From a virus, in the IMG/VR virus record IMGVR_UViG_3300034121_001201, positions 1 to 48,230 of that record: a DNA stretch of 48,230 bases. The stretch is one strand, 5' to 3'. Numbering within the stretch: position 1 is the first letter of the stretch; every line of letters starts with the position of its first letter. Positions 33,067 to 40,975 of the stretch are shown here, piece by piece. Below the pieces are notes generated by a model, which saw only the letters and a program-made list of their open reading frames with translations, was not told the origin of the DNA and ran no database searches. Position numbers and translations under genes: made by a program.

Positions 33067-35777
33067 TGGGGAAAATATCGCGGTTAACACGGCTGCTCAT
33101 ATTCATACCTGTAGCAGTAATGGCATGGGTCGTACCCCCTATTTCCTCTGTCCACGCAACAGGATATCCCGAAGACCAAAACTGGGAAGCCGTCACCTAT
33201 GGGGACGGAAAATTTGTTGCTGTTGCCTCATCTGGTAACGGTAACCGTGTGATGACGTCAACAGATGGCGACTACTGGGTTTCAAGAACTTCTGCTTCCG
33301 ACAGCAACTGGCAAGGGATTACATACGCCGACAATCAGTTTGTTGCAGTTGGCTCAAATGCGGTCATGACCTCGCCTGACGGTGTTACGTGGACATCAAG
33401 AACTGCACCAACAGGAGAATGGCAAGCAATCACGAACTGTGGCGGTCTTTTTGTTGCTACCGCGACTTGGGGGAGTAGTTATGTAATGTCTTCCACGGAT
33501 GGTGTTGAATGGACATTGCGCACTCCCGCCTATGGATGGTCACATGATGCGGTTGCCTGTAGTGCAGAAGTTCCACGGTTTGTTTCCGTGTCTCAGTTCG
33601 GTAGAGCATGGTCTTCCGCTAATGGCACTACTGGCTGGTCTACTCAAAACCCTGGTGCAATTGTAGATATCCGAACAGTTGCGTTTGGCAATGGTCGCTT
33701 TACATGGCTTGAGTACAGCACAAACTCGGGAAATAGATATGGTGGTTACTCCACGAACGGATTGAACTGGTCTGCTGGAATTGTTCCATCTAATCAATGG
33801 AAGTACATCACCTACGGCGGAGATAAATTTATTGCGGTAGCGGAAGGCGGATTAAATTCCCGTTCTGCTTATTCAACTGATGGCGCGAACTGGACGCTAG
33901 GTTCTGGGGTTCCGAATAACTCGTGGCAAGGTGTTGCTTATGGGGCTGGGAAATATGTTGCTGTAGCAAACTCTGGAACAGACAACAGGGTTATGACTTC
34001 TACGGATGGTCAATCATGGGAGAGTTTGTCTGTCACGCCACCTCCGTACTTTAATGCGGTCACAAACTTGACGGCTGTTGCCAACGCAGATGGAAGCGTT
34101 GACCTTGATTGGGATGCGCCAACGTCAAGCAATGTTGATATCTACGCCTACGCGGTTACGTTCTATGACCTTGACGAAATTGACGGTACCACCTCTGGCG
34201 GTTGGGGGGTTTGGACTAACCAAGGAACTACTTACTCACTGGGTGAATGGATGTTCTCTGGAGGCAACCCCGTAACTACTGGATTCGGACCCGTTCGTTT
34301 TGGTATCAAAGCGGGAAATCAAAGTTGTTTCTCTAACGAAGGTGTGGGTCCATGCGTTTACGGACCCGAAACCACTGTTGATGTAACGGTTCTTGACCCA
34401 ACTCCACCTTCAACTACAACAACTGAACCTGAAACAACTACGACCACTCAACCAGAACCAACCACTACTACTCAACCAGAACCAGAAATTACTCAACCAG
34501 AAACAACTACAACAGAGCCAGAAACTGTTGTAACCATTCCAGAAACCACGACTACCGTTCCAGAATCACCGCCTTCAGGAACAACAACAACCGTTCCATT
34601 AGAGGAGGAAACGACAGTTGAGACACCCACGAACACGGATAATTCCGAAGATACAGAATCCACCACCTCGCTACCACAATATGCCCCAGAACAAGAGGCA
34701 ACAACGGATGAAACGCCGATAGTTGTTCCCGAAGATACGCAAGACGCAGCCGATACTGCGGTTGCAGACATTTTTGACGGTCCTATGTCAGACGACAAAC
34801 TCGCGGACGCTGTTGATGATTTGGTTGCTGACGCTGAAACACCTGAAGAACTAACGGCGGTTGTTACTGCGCTTCTTGACCAAGAACTATCGGATGAACA
34901 GTTCTCTACCGTTATTGATTCTGTTTTCTCTGAACCTTTATCTGATGAAAATTTTGCTGCTGCTATAGACGCTGTGTTTGAAGACCCGACTCAACTATCG
35001 GAAGCACAGTTTGAGGATGCAGTTGCCGCAGTGTTTGATGCACCTCTTTCTGATGAGCAGTTCCAAGACGCCGTTGCAGCAGTCTTTGAAGACACCGAGT
35101 CTCTGAGTGACGAGCAGTTTGATACCGCAGTACAGGCAGTCTTTGATGAGCCTCTAAGTACAGAGCAATTCGCTGAAGCCCTTAGTGCAGTCTTTGATGA
35201 ACCTATTTCTGACGATAAATTTGATGCGATTATTGATGCTGTTTTGGATGAACCAATTTCCGATGAGCAATTTGAGGAACTGGTTAATGTCTTGGAATCT
35301 GACACAGTTACTGAGGAGCAGGTTTCGGCTGCTGTTGACTCGGTTATTGAAAATGGGGTTACGGAAGACCAAGCCGTTGACCTCGCTACGAGCGAAAAAG
35401 TTTTGCAAAGTATTGACGGTGAGCAGGCAGCAGAAATCTTTGATGCTGTTGATATCTCAAATGTAAACCCAGAAGAGGCAGCGCAACTGGTTGCAGCGGT
35501 TCAAGACGCCCCAACCGAGGTTAGGGAATCTCTGGAATCTGAAATTAACGTTTTTGACGGAGCCATTGATATCTATGTTCCGCTCGGCTCTGGGGTTGAC
35601 GTCGGCACACGTCGCGTCATTGTTGCTGCTGCTGGTGTATTATTTGTAGCACCAACTATTATGCCTATTACTCCAACAGCCCCATTAAATGGTAGTGGTA
35701 ATAATAATCCATCTCCAAATGGTGGCGGAGGTGCTTCGGTGTCAACAGAACCACGCAGAAGGGTTAGAGGAAAATGA
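33066..35777 (+). CDS. Secreted beta-propeller / FnIII surface protein with acidic repeats
   Basis: 903 residues. It has a Sec signal peptide (basic KISRLTR, then LLIFIPVAVMAWVVPPI, likely cleaved near SVHA). Residues 35-320 hold seven repeats of about 42 residues of the type WQGITYADNQFVAVG...VMTSPDGVTW, a seven-bladed propeller. A FnIII-like domain follows (about 330-440), then a Thr/Pro/Glu linker (TTTTEPETTTTTQPEP) common in actinobacterial surface proteins. About eleven acidic repeats of 17-18 residues (LSDEQF..AV.AVFDEP) follow, then a hydrophobic helix near residue 855 (VIVAAAGVLFVAPTIMPI) and a basic end. It is exported by the host rather than being an ordinary virion protein. It may alter the host surface or exclude other phages; these roles are inferred. 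Confidence 0.7.
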   Translation: MGKISRLTRLLIFIPVAVMAWVVPPISSVHATGYPEDQNWEAVTYGDGKFVAVASSGNGNRVMTSTDGDYWVSRTSASDSNWQGITYADNQFVAVGSNAVMTSPDGVTWTSRTAPTGEWQAITNCGGLFVATATWGSSYVMSSTDGVEWTLRTPAYGWSHDAVACSAEVPRFVSVSQFGRAWSSANGTTGWSTQNPGAIVDIRTVAFGNGRFTWLEYSTNSGNRYGGYSTNGLNWSAGIVPSNQWKYITYGGDKFIAVAEGGLNSRSAYSTDGANWTLGSGVPNNSWQGVAYGAGKYVAVANSGTDNRVMTSTDGQSWESLSVTPPPYFNAVTNLTAVANADGSVDLDWDAPTSSNVDIYAYAVTFYDLDEIDGTTSGGWGVWTNQGTTYSLGEWMFSGGNPVTTGFGPVRFGIKAGNQSCFSNEGVGPCVYGPETTVDVTVLDPTPPSTTTTEPETTTTTQPEPTTTTQPEPEITQPETTTTEPETVVTIPETTTTVPESPPSGTTTTVPLEEETTVETPTNTDNSEDTESTTSLPQYAPEQEATTDETPIVVPEDTQDAADTAVADIFDGPMSDDKLADAVDDLVADAETPEELTAVVTALLDQELSDEQFSTVIDSVFSEPLSDENFAAAIDAVFEDPTQLSEAQFEDAVAAVFDAPLSDEQFQDAVAAVFEDTESLSDEQFDTAVQAVFDEPLSTEQFAEALSAVFDEPISDDKFDAIIDAVLDEPISDEQFEELVNVLESDTVTEEQVSAAVDSVIENGVTEDQAVDLATSEKVLQSIDGEQAAEIFDAVDISNVNPEEAAQLVAAVQDAPTEVRESLESEINVFDGAIDIYVPLGSGVDVGTRRVIVAAAGVLFVAPTIMPITPTAPLNGSGNNNPSPNGGGGASVSTEPRRRVRGK
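34770..35390 (+). repeat. Repeated acidic 17-18-residue units in the secreted protein
   Basis: DNA units of about 51-57 bp encode LSDEQF-x(2)-A-x(2)-AVFDEP-type repeats about eleven times. They share segments such as GATGAGCAGTT and GCAGTCTTTGA. Copy number could vary by recombination. Confidence 0.7.
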
Positions 35778-35953
35778 AATATTTGAAAAAACTAGTAAAT
35801 GAGGGTCACGCTCTTGCATGGACTTTGGCTGGAACTGCGTTAGTTCTCATCACCCTTTCAGGTGAAACAAAAACCAAGGGGCTTTGGATTAGTGGCGTTG
35901 CTTTACTTATTCACATTATTGGTGTCCTTCTCAAGAAGGAAGAAAACGAGTAA
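35774..35953 (+). CDS. Small two-helix membrane protein, candidate holin
   Basis: 59 residues. The ATG overlaps the stop of the secreted protein (ATGA). Sequence plan: basic start KYLKKLVNEGH, first hydrophobic helix ALAWTLAGTALVLITLSG, a short charged turn (ETKTKG), second helix LWISGVALLIHIIGVLL, and charged end KKEENE. This is the class II/III small-holin topology, directly upstream of another small membrane protein and the endolysin. It is easily missed because of its length. Confidence 0.6.
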   Translation: MKYLKKLVNEGHALAWTLAGTALVLITLSGETKTKGLWISGVALLIHIIGVLLKKEENE

Positions 35954-35956
35954 AAT

Positions 35957-36211
35957 ATGAAAATTCTAAATAATGTTCTGCTGCGCATCGTTGCAGTATT
36001 CGCAGCATCGGGTCTGGGTGTTATTGGTGCTGGCGCAATTGCTGGTGTCACCTTGTGGAAAGCCTGCTTCATGGCTGGCATGGCTGGCGTCGCAACTGTT
36101 GTTGAAGGTCTCGCCAGAGAATTCTTAGATGACGGCAAACTTGAACTCGCTGAAATAAACAGTGTTTTTACAAGGGTTGACAAAAAGGCGCAACAATCAG
36201 TATCTGAATAA
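35957..36211 (+). CDS. Small membrane protein of the lysis cassette (holin-like)
   Basis: 84 residues starting 3 nt after the preceding gene. It has an N-terminal hydrophobic helix (LLRIVAVFAASGLGVIGAGA), a second (IAGVTLWKACFMAGMAGVAT) and an amphipathic C-terminal half (EGLAREFLDDGKLELAEINS). Proteins with this layout commonly lie beside endolysin genes in actinobacteriophages. It may be the holin, with the preceding 59-residue protein as antiholin, or the reverse. Confidence 0.6.
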   Translation: MKILNNVLLRIVAVFAASGLGVIGAGAIAGVTLWKACFMAGMAGVATVVEGLAREFLDDGKLELAEINSVFTRVDKKAQQSVSE

Positions 36212-36226
36212 TAGGTTCAAACGGTT

Positions 36227-36235
36227 TGGTATAAT
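36227..36235 (+). promoter_or_regulatory. Extended -10 promoter upstream of the endolysin
   Basis: TGGTATAAT is a perfect extended -10 (TGn plus TATAAT). No -35 hexamer of quality is seen at the expected distance, as is usual for extended -10 promoters. It lies 49 nt before the endolysin ATG, giving a leader that begins near 36242. Confidence 0.55.
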
Positions 36236-36238
36236 ATA

Positions 36239-36260
36239 GTTGAGGGACAAAACCCCCAAC
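36239..36260 (+). other. Hairpin in the endolysin leader
   Basis: GTTGAGGG (36239-36246) pairs with CCCCCAAC (36253-36260) apart from one A-C mismatch, around a 6-nt A-rich loop. It falls at the predicted transcript start. Without a T-run it is unlikely to be a terminator; it could stabilise the 5' end or attenuate read-through. Confidence 0.4.
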
Positions 36261-36283
36261 GAAATATCAACCGAAGGAAAACC

Positions 36284-37078
36284 ATGAGCCTCCCATACAT
36301 CAAACTCGTAGTCCCAACTGCACTCAAGCAGTATAAGAACGGTCAGTTGGCTGACAGCGTTTTGGCTTCCGTTAAAACTGGCGGAAAGATGTACGCACCA
36401 GTCGCAGCGCAATTCAATAAGTTGTACGACGCCGCCCTGGCTGCTGGTCATAAACTCAGGAATGTTGGCGACTACCGTTCGTTTGAAGGTCAACTCGCAA
36501 TGTTCCGTGACCGCTATGTGCTTGAAAATACTGGTACTGGCGTAACCCGCACTTTTGAAGGAAAGACTTGGTACCTCAAGAAGGGCAAGGCTCCTTCTGC
36601 GGCTCCAGACCCAACAGGTCTCAAAGGCTCAAATCATGGCTGGGGGCTGGCTATTGACCTCGGATACGAGTCTCGCGGTCAGTTGCTTGGCATGGGTGGC
36701 GCTTGTTTTGACTGGATGTGTGCAAACGCTCCCAAGTACGGTTTCTATCTCCAAGGTAACGATAAGAAATCTAAAGAGTTTGAAGCATGGCACTGGCAGT
36801 ATGCTCTCGGAGATGCATCGCCTGATGGCTCGGCTCCAGCCGCTGCTCCTGCTGCTGCTCCTGTAGCAGGCGGACTTCACTTTGATTACCCTGGCTTTGA
36901 TGTCAAAAAAGGTTACAAGGGCGATGTCGCGAAACTGGTACAAGCAGTTATCGGCGCTAAGCCCGATGGCGACTTCGGTGCTAAGTCTGAGGCTTCACTC
37001 AAGGCATGGCAAACAAGTAAGGGTCTTCACGCTAACGGCGTAGTTTGCAAAGATTGCTGGAAGGTAATGTTCGGCTGA
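36284..37078 (+). CDS. Endolysin: M15 (VanY-type) peptidase with peptidoglycan-binding domain
   Basis: 264 residues with a good AAGGAAAA ribosome-binding site. The N-terminal catalytic domain shows the zinc-binding M15 layout: GSNHGWGLAIDLG (His118, Asp125) and FEAWHWQYA (His170), with the earlier conserved RSFEGQ. These enzymes cut the peptide stem of peptidoglycan (L-Ala-D-Glu or D-Ala-D-Ala type). An Ala/Pro linker (APAAAPAAAPVAG) leads to a PG_binding_1 repeat (VKKGYKGDVAKLVQAVIGAK, then SEASLKAWQTSKG). There is no signal peptide, so export relies on the holins just upstream. Confidence 0.85.
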   Translation: MSLPYIKLVVPTALKQYKNGQLADSVLASVKTGGKMYAPVAAQFNKLYDAALAAGHKLRNVGDYRSFEGQLAMFRDRYVLENTGTGVTRTFEGKTWYLKKGKAPSAAPDPTGLKGSNHGWGLAIDLGYESRGQLLGMGGACFDWMCANAPKYGFYLQGNDKKSKEFEAWHWQYALGDASPDGSAPAAAPAAAPVAGGLHFDYPGFDVKKGYKGDVAKLVQAVIGAKPDGDFGAKSEASLKAWQTSKGLHANGVVCKDCWKVMFG

Positions 37079-37088
37079 TTATCTATCA

Positions 37089-37121
37089 CCTAGCCGAATG
37101 GTTAGGGTACGCCTGATTTTT
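37089..37121 (+). terminator. Possible intrinsic terminator after the endolysin
   Basis: CCTAGCC-GAAT-GGTTAGG forms a 7-bp stem (one G-T wobble) with a tetraloop at 37089-37106. A five-T run follows at 37117-37121. The 10-nt gap between stem and T-run is longer than ideal, so activity is uncertain, but the position at the end of the lysis block fits. Confidence 0.35.
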
Positions 37122-37167
37122 CAAATTTACATAGTGCTCAAGAGTTCTAGTGTAATGTGTTCCCAGT

Positions 37168-37500
37168 ATGGAAGATGACAAAGAGGTCTCGTGGCACAAT
37201 GACGGGCATATTCTTGTCATGCAACTCAACCACAGTGCCGTAAAAATCATTGAAGTCATCTGTCCTCACGCTTCCTCAGATGAAGCGACGTGCCGTCACG
37301 CTGACGCCAAATGCGCAGTTGAATGGTTCATCAACAGGTTTGGTCTTGACTGCAACGTTGGCGTATGTCCACCTCAGGAAAACCTTCAAGTCGCTTGGAC
37401 TTTCGCTGGAGAGTGGCACCATGAACTTGACCAAGGTCAAATATGGGTTATGCCAGTAGATGATGAGGCTTTTTCTGCTTGGATTATCACTCAGCAGTAG
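37168..37500 (+). CDS. Cys/His-rich protein, unknown function
   Basis: 110 residues. The central part holds CPH...CRH...C...C...C (VICPHASSDEATCRHADAKC, then LDCNVGVCPP), consistent with a metal-binding or disulphide-rich region. Trp-rich strands follow (VAWTFAGEWHHELDQGQIWV). Small Cys/His proteins of this kind recur in phages of actinobacteria. No Shine-Dalgarno is visible, and a TTTACA at 37126 with TAGTGT or TGTAAT 16-19 nt further on suggests a promoter with a very short leader. It converges with the winged-helix gene. Confidence 0.55.
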   Translation: MEDDKEVSWHNDGHILVMQLNHSAVKIIEVICPHASSDEATCRHADAKCAVEWFINRFGLDCNVGVCPPQENLQVAWTFAGEWHHELDQGQIWVMPVDDEAFSAWIITQQ

Positions 37501-37514
37501 GTGCTATCACTCTG

Positions 37515-37949
37515 CTATTCGGCTGACCTTTTCATGAGTCGCTTAATGACGGTAAATAAGCCTCTGATATCACTGTGATTTTCAAGAGTTGACCCGACAA
37601 TTTGATATTCATTTCTTCCATTGACTTTTGTTCTTGCTATGAGCGAATCATCAAGGAGTTTTGCTATTGCTTTCCCAACGTTTGTTTCCGTCGTACCTAA
37701 CAAAACAGACATCTCGCGAATAGTTAAGTAAGGCTTTTGAATAAGCAACGAAATAACTCGTCCTGCTGGAGTCAACAAACTCGTTACGTTGTTGTCGCCG
37801 TATTGAATAATGTTTTGTTCGCCAAGAGTTTGAAGTATTGATTCAACCATTGACACAACATCATCACCATTTTTCACACACTCGTCAACTGTATGTTCAA
37901 GAGGCGTGCGTAAAACATGGTCTCTTTTATTTGAATAACGTGAAGACAT
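37515..37949 (-). CDS. Winged helix-turn-helix regulator (MarR-like)
   Basis: 144 residues. The frame is open to 37976, but AGGAG lies 5 nt before the ATG at 37949, which is therefore preferred; a TATACT -10-like box at 37977-37982 also suggests transcription starts just downstream of 37976. The HTH is clear: GRVISLLIQKPYLTIREMSV, then LLGTTETNVGKAIAKLLDDS, and the wing LIARTKVNGRNEYQIV. This is the layout of MarR-type or ArsR-type repressors. Divergent to the 38036 gene and converging with 37168, it may act as a control switch between the two transcript directions. Confidence 0.75.
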   Translation of the reverse strand: MSSRYSNKRDHVLRTPLEHTVDECVKNGDDVVSMVESILQTLGEQNIIQYGDNNVTSLLTPAGRVISLLIQKPYLTIREMSVLLGTTETNVGKAIAKLLDDSLIARTKVNGRNEYQIVGSTLENHSDIRGLFTVIKRLMKRSAE

Positions 37950-38035
37950 TGAACTCCTAGACATAGACGCAAACATAGTATATAGTTACACCTGTCCACG
38001 TGCGTTTCCAATTGCACGATTAGTGGGGGTCACAT
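37950..38035. promoter_or_regulatory. Divergent control region between winged-helix and HTH genes
   Basis: A TATACT (complement of 37977-37982) faces the minus gene. CACGTG (37997-38002) is a palindrome, and CGTGC (37999-38003) is repeated inverted as GCACG (38014-38018). These could be operator half-sites for the winged-helix protein. A GGGGGT purine stretch precedes the plus-strand ATG. Confidence 0.35.
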
Positions 38036-38278
38036 ATGTCAGAACTTGCATCAAGGTTAATGAGATTAGATGCCGAGCAAAATCAACCATGCCCTGTAAC
38101 AAAACTTCTCAATTCACTAGATGGTGAAACATCAGAAGTTTTAAAAAGAGTAATGGATGGTAGGGCATCTACGCGAGAAATACATAGTGAACTTACTGCT
38201 GGTGGATACAGGATAGGTAGAGACACAATAGCCGCACATCGCAACGGCTGGTGCCGCTGTCAAGGAGAAACCAAATGA
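38036..38278 (+). CDS. Small helix-turn-helix DNA-binding-like protein
   Basis: 80 residues. Pattern: CPVTKLLNSLDGETSEVLKR, VMDGRASTREIHSELTAGG, YRIGRDTIAAHRNGWCRC. The REIHSELTAGGYRIGRDTIAAHR portion is HTH-like. The Cys pair near each end (CPV ... WCRCQ) may bind metal. Similar small proteins occur in actinobacteriophages, where they precede enzymes or terminases. It overlaps the metallophosphoesterase by 4 nt (ATGA), so the two are likely functionally linked. Confidence 0.6.
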   Translation: MSELASRLMRLDAEQNQPCPVTKLLNSLDGETSEVLKRVMDGRASTREIHSELTAGGYRIGRDTIAAHRNGWCRCQGETK

Positions 38279-39522
38279 GTAAGAAACCAACGACATTGGC
38301 AGCCCGTCTTGCAGCGGTAGAAAATAAAGCAGAACATGAGGATGATGTTAAAAGTCGCAAGACTCCGCCAGGTTGGGAACCTGGTGTTATCTGGGATGGA
38401 AAAACTGGAACTATCACAACTGACACAATCTATGAGACTCCAGAAGATTGGTCAGATTTATTACGTGCTCGCGGTTTAGACCCAGAGAAGTACGAAATTG
38501 TTGGAGACACAATCAAATGGTGTTCCTACGATGGCTGGAAACGAGAGAGCCAAGAGGACACTGCAACGAGTGCTATCTGCTACTCGTTCAAAGCAGAGAT
38601 TCGCTTGAAGTCAAAGAACCGTTATAGCGGTGATTTGGAGGCGTTATATCACGACGTTCGCAAGAAGAAGAAGGGTGCTAAAGTCGCCCCAACTGGTGAC
38701 AGTACTTTTGTAGTTGCTCTAAGCGACTGGCAAGTCGGAAACAGAGATGGTGGCGGAGTAGAGCGTCAAGCCGAAAAAATCGCCACTCTCGTAGACGCAA
38801 TTCCCCAGCGTATTGCGGATTTGCGCCGTGCAGGCAACAAAATCGGACATATTGTTATTGCTGGATTAGGTGACCTTTGCGAAGGAACTTGCGGACATTA
38901 TCCAGCACAGCAATTCCGAATTGAGTTAGACCGACGCGAACAACTCAAACTTGTCCGTCGTGGAGTCCGAGACATCATCATGGCTTGTGCACCGTTAGCG
39001 GAAAAGGTAACAGTGACCGCAGTAGGCGGAAACCATGGCGAGAACCGTGGCTTAACTGGCAAAGCATTCACAACTACTGGCGACAACGACGATGTAGCAA
39101 TCTTTGAACAGATTGCCGAAATCCTTTCAATCAACCCAGAGGTTTATGGGCATGTCGGATTCAGACTTCCGCTAGAACGCCTTACTGTTTCGTTAAATCT
39201 GTCTGGACATAATGTCGCATTCACGCACGGACACCTATCCAAAGCAAGTGGTAACGCTGCGCAATCAGTATGGAACTGGTGGAAAGACCAGACTTTAGGT
39301 CGCGCCCACGCAGGAGTAGCCGACGCAGACATCCTTATCACAGGGCATTATCACCACTTGAACGTTAAAGAGCAGGAAGGACGCGCCGTTTTTGTTTGTC
39401 CAAGTCTCACATCTGTTGGTGAATACTTCCAAGATGCCTATGGAGTGAGAACCCGTGAAGGGACATTGTCAATTCTTATCTCTGAAGAAAACGGGTGGGG
39501 CGAACTCCACCTTATTAACTGA
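38275..39522 (+). CDS. Calcineurin-like metallophosphoesterase
   Basis: 415 residues, ATG 38275 with AGGAG upstream and an ATGA overlap with the HTH gene. An about 140-residue N-terminal region contains ETPEDWSDLLRARGLDPEKY. The phosphoesterase core follows: VALSDWQVGNRDGG (motif I, D-W-Q replacing D-x-H), VIAGLGDLCEG (GD), VGGNHGENRG (GNHE-like), VAFTHGHLSK (H), ITGHYHHLNV (GHxH). Metal ligands are therefore mostly present. Members hydrolyse phosphodiesters of nucleic acids or nucleotides; in phages some act in recombination. The substrate is not clear here. Confidence 0.8.
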   Translation: MSKKPTTLAARLAAVENKAEHEDDVKSRKTPPGWEPGVIWDGKTGTITTDTIYETPEDWSDLLRARGLDPEKYEIVGDTIKWCSYDGWKRESQEDTATSAICYSFKAEIRLKSKNRYSGDLEALYHDVRKKKKGAKVAPTGDSTFVVALSDWQVGNRDGGGVERQAEKIATLVDAIPQRIADLRRAGNKIGHIVIAGLGDLCEGTCGHYPAQQFRIELDRREQLKLVRRGVRDIIMACAPLAEKVTVTAVGGNHGENRGLTGKAFTTTGDNDDVAIFEQIAEILSINPEVYGHVGFRLPLERLTVSLNLSGHNVAFTHGHLSKASGNAAQSVWNWWKDQTLGRAHAGVADADILITGHYHHLNVKEQEGRAVFVCPSLTSVGEYFQDAYGVRTREGTLSILISEENGWGELHLIN

Positions 39523-39529
39523 GGCGACC

Positions 39530-39922
39530 ATGGCAAAAGAGGAAACTGAAGTTGAACGCAAGATAGCCCACATTGAATCCTTGATGCACAAGGACTATGC
39601 GGGTTACATTGAATGTGACCACGGCTGGGATGAACTCATCATCAAATGCCATGAGGAACTGATAGCACTAGACCCCAACTATGTGCTTATACAAATTAAA
39701 CAGAAGTTTGGTGGTCTTCGCTACTACTTTGAAACAGAGGCAGACAACAGAATACGCCTCAAAATGTATGAAGTAACAGGGAGATACGAGGCGCTATCAC
39801 TCAAAACTTGTGAAGTCACAGGCGAAGCAGGCATCCTCATGAAACATCAAGGACAATACTTTACAGTCAACCCCGACTACGCCCCAGACGGAGCAGTGGA
39901 AGTAAACCGTGATGGACAATGA
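39530..39922 (+). CDS. Conserved phage protein of unknown function (IKxKFGGLRxY type)
   Basis: 130 residues, ATG 39530 after GAGG. The frame is open upstream but would overlap the phosphoesterase. Pattern: DHGWDELIIKCHEELIALDP, QIKQKFGGLRYYFETEADNR, then TCEVTGEAGILMKHQGQYFT. The IKEKFGGLRFYY-type motif followed by a C-x-x-x-G pattern is widespread in small phage and bacterial proteins, with no assigned activity. It is part of a run of overlapping genes (39530-40276). Confidence 0.6.
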   Translation: MAKEETEVERKIAHIESLMHKDYAGYIECDHGWDELIIKCHEELIALDPNYVLIQIKQKFGGLRYYFETEADNRIRLKMYEVTGRYEALSLKTCEVTGEAGILMKHQGQYFTVNPDYAPDGAVEVNRDGQ

Positions 39923-40070
39923 AGAATACGAAAGCGTAGAAGAAACCCTACGCATCATGGCTGACGTCATGAACAAAGAAGCCGTGCAATTCAACATTGC
40001 CCCAGAGTTCCTACAAGAAGTAGCCGACGAAATCGCCAACCTCAAACGACAGTTAGCCGAAAAATCGTGA
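39912..40070 (+). CDS. Small acidic helical protein, unknown function
   Basis: 52 residues. The ATG lies 11 nt inside the end of the preceding gene and the stop overlaps the next start (GTGA). Sequence: MDNEEYESVEETLRIM..., then FLQEVADEIANLKRQLAEKS, a short coiled coil. Its overlaps on both sides and coherent helical composition support translation. Confidence 0.5.
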   Translation: MDNEEYESVEETLRIMADVMNKEAVQFNIAPEFLQEVADEIANLKRQLAEKS

Positions 40071-40276
40071 ACGACACAGCAGACATCATCCACAGAGAAC
40101 CGAACTACCGTTGGGCAGTCATTGTACAGGAACCCCTAGAAGAATGGGGAACCCCCGAATTCCTAGTCGTCAAAGGCGACGGATTCAAATATACGGCAGT
40201 AGCCAGAACAGACTTCCTAGCAGAAGCCGAAGAAATGGCAACAGCCCTCAACTACTGGGAAACACGCCCACTGTAA
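40067..40276 (+). CDS. Small protein, unknown function
   Basis: 69 residues from a GTG overlapping the previous TGA (GTGA). Pattern: NYRWAVIVQEPLEEWGTPEF, LVVKGDGFKYTAVARTDFLA, EAEEMATALNYWETRPL. It has the look of a small alpha/beta protein with a conserved Trp-rich core. Not recognised. The following 75 bp have no gene and hold a TATATA box before the next ribosome-binding site. Confidence 0.5.
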   Translation: MNDTADIIHREPNYRWAVIVQEPLEEWGTPEFLVVKGDGFKYTAVARTDFLAEAEEMATALNYWETRPL

Positions 40277-40351
40277 CCCTATGAACAAAGCGCCGCATTC
40301 CTCCTCCACGTACCCAAATGCTGGATTGTCCTATATACGGAGACACTACTG

Positions 40352-40975
40352 ATGACGACGATTGTGGGTATTCAGGGGGATGGTTTTGCTTTGCTTGCGA
40401 CGGATAGTCGTATCTCTAGTTTTGATGAGAAGGGTACTGCGTATCAGTATACGACTTTGGGTGGGGGGTCTAGCAAACTTGCTTATAACGGGAAGTATCT
40501 GTTAGGTGCAGCAGGGGATGTGAGAGCAATTAACATTTTGCATCATGCTTTCCATCCGCCGTTGTGTGCTCTGACTCTTAAAGGGAAACGGTTGGATACT
40601 TTTATTACAACCAAATTCATTCCTGCTTTACGTCACTGCTTTGAAGAACAGGGGTATGCGGCTCCTAACGATAAGGAGAACAGTCATATCGCTGAGCATG
40701 ATTCAACAATCATCGCCGTCATCAACGCAACCATTTACATCATAGATGGTGACTACTCATGGACAAACGACGCCACAGGACTATACGCAGCAGGCACAGG
40801 GTCAAGTTACGCACTAGGCGCACTACAAGCACTCAACCACAAAAACCCCACACCCCAACAAGCCAAAACAATCGCACTCAAAGCACTCAACATCGCAGCC
40901 AAATACGACCCCTACACAGGGGCACCACACCACACATACCTGCAAGAACACAACCGAAACAGCACCCAACAATGA
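40352..40975 (+). CDS. Proteasome/HslV-like Ntn-hydrolase subunit
   Basis: 207 residues with GGAG at 40341. After removal of Met1 the chain begins Thr-Thr-Ile-Val, as in HslV. Counting that Thr as 1, Asp17 falls in LLATDSR, the conserved Asp of proteasome beta subunits, and Lys41 in SSKLAYNGKYLLGAAGD corresponds by context to the catalytic Lys33. GAAGD matches the conserved glycine turn after strand S4. The rest is alpha/beta (DSTIIAVINATIYIIDGDYS, TGLYAAGTGSSYALGALQAL), like the proteasome core GSG-x-x-A-x-GAL. The family forms stacked rings that degrade proteins when fed by an ATPase. No ATPase partner is seen here. The DNA composition switches midway (see findings). Confidence 0.7.
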   Translation: MTTIVGIQGDGFALLATDSRISSFDEKGTAYQYTTLGGGSSKLAYNGKYLLGAAGDVRAINILHHAFHPPLCALTLKGKRLDTFITTKFIPALRHCFEEQGYAAPNDKENSHIAEHDSTIIAVINATIYIIDGDYSWTNDATGLYAAGTGSSYALGALQALNHKNPTPQQAKTIALKALNIAAKYDPYTGAPHHTYLQEHNRNSTQQ

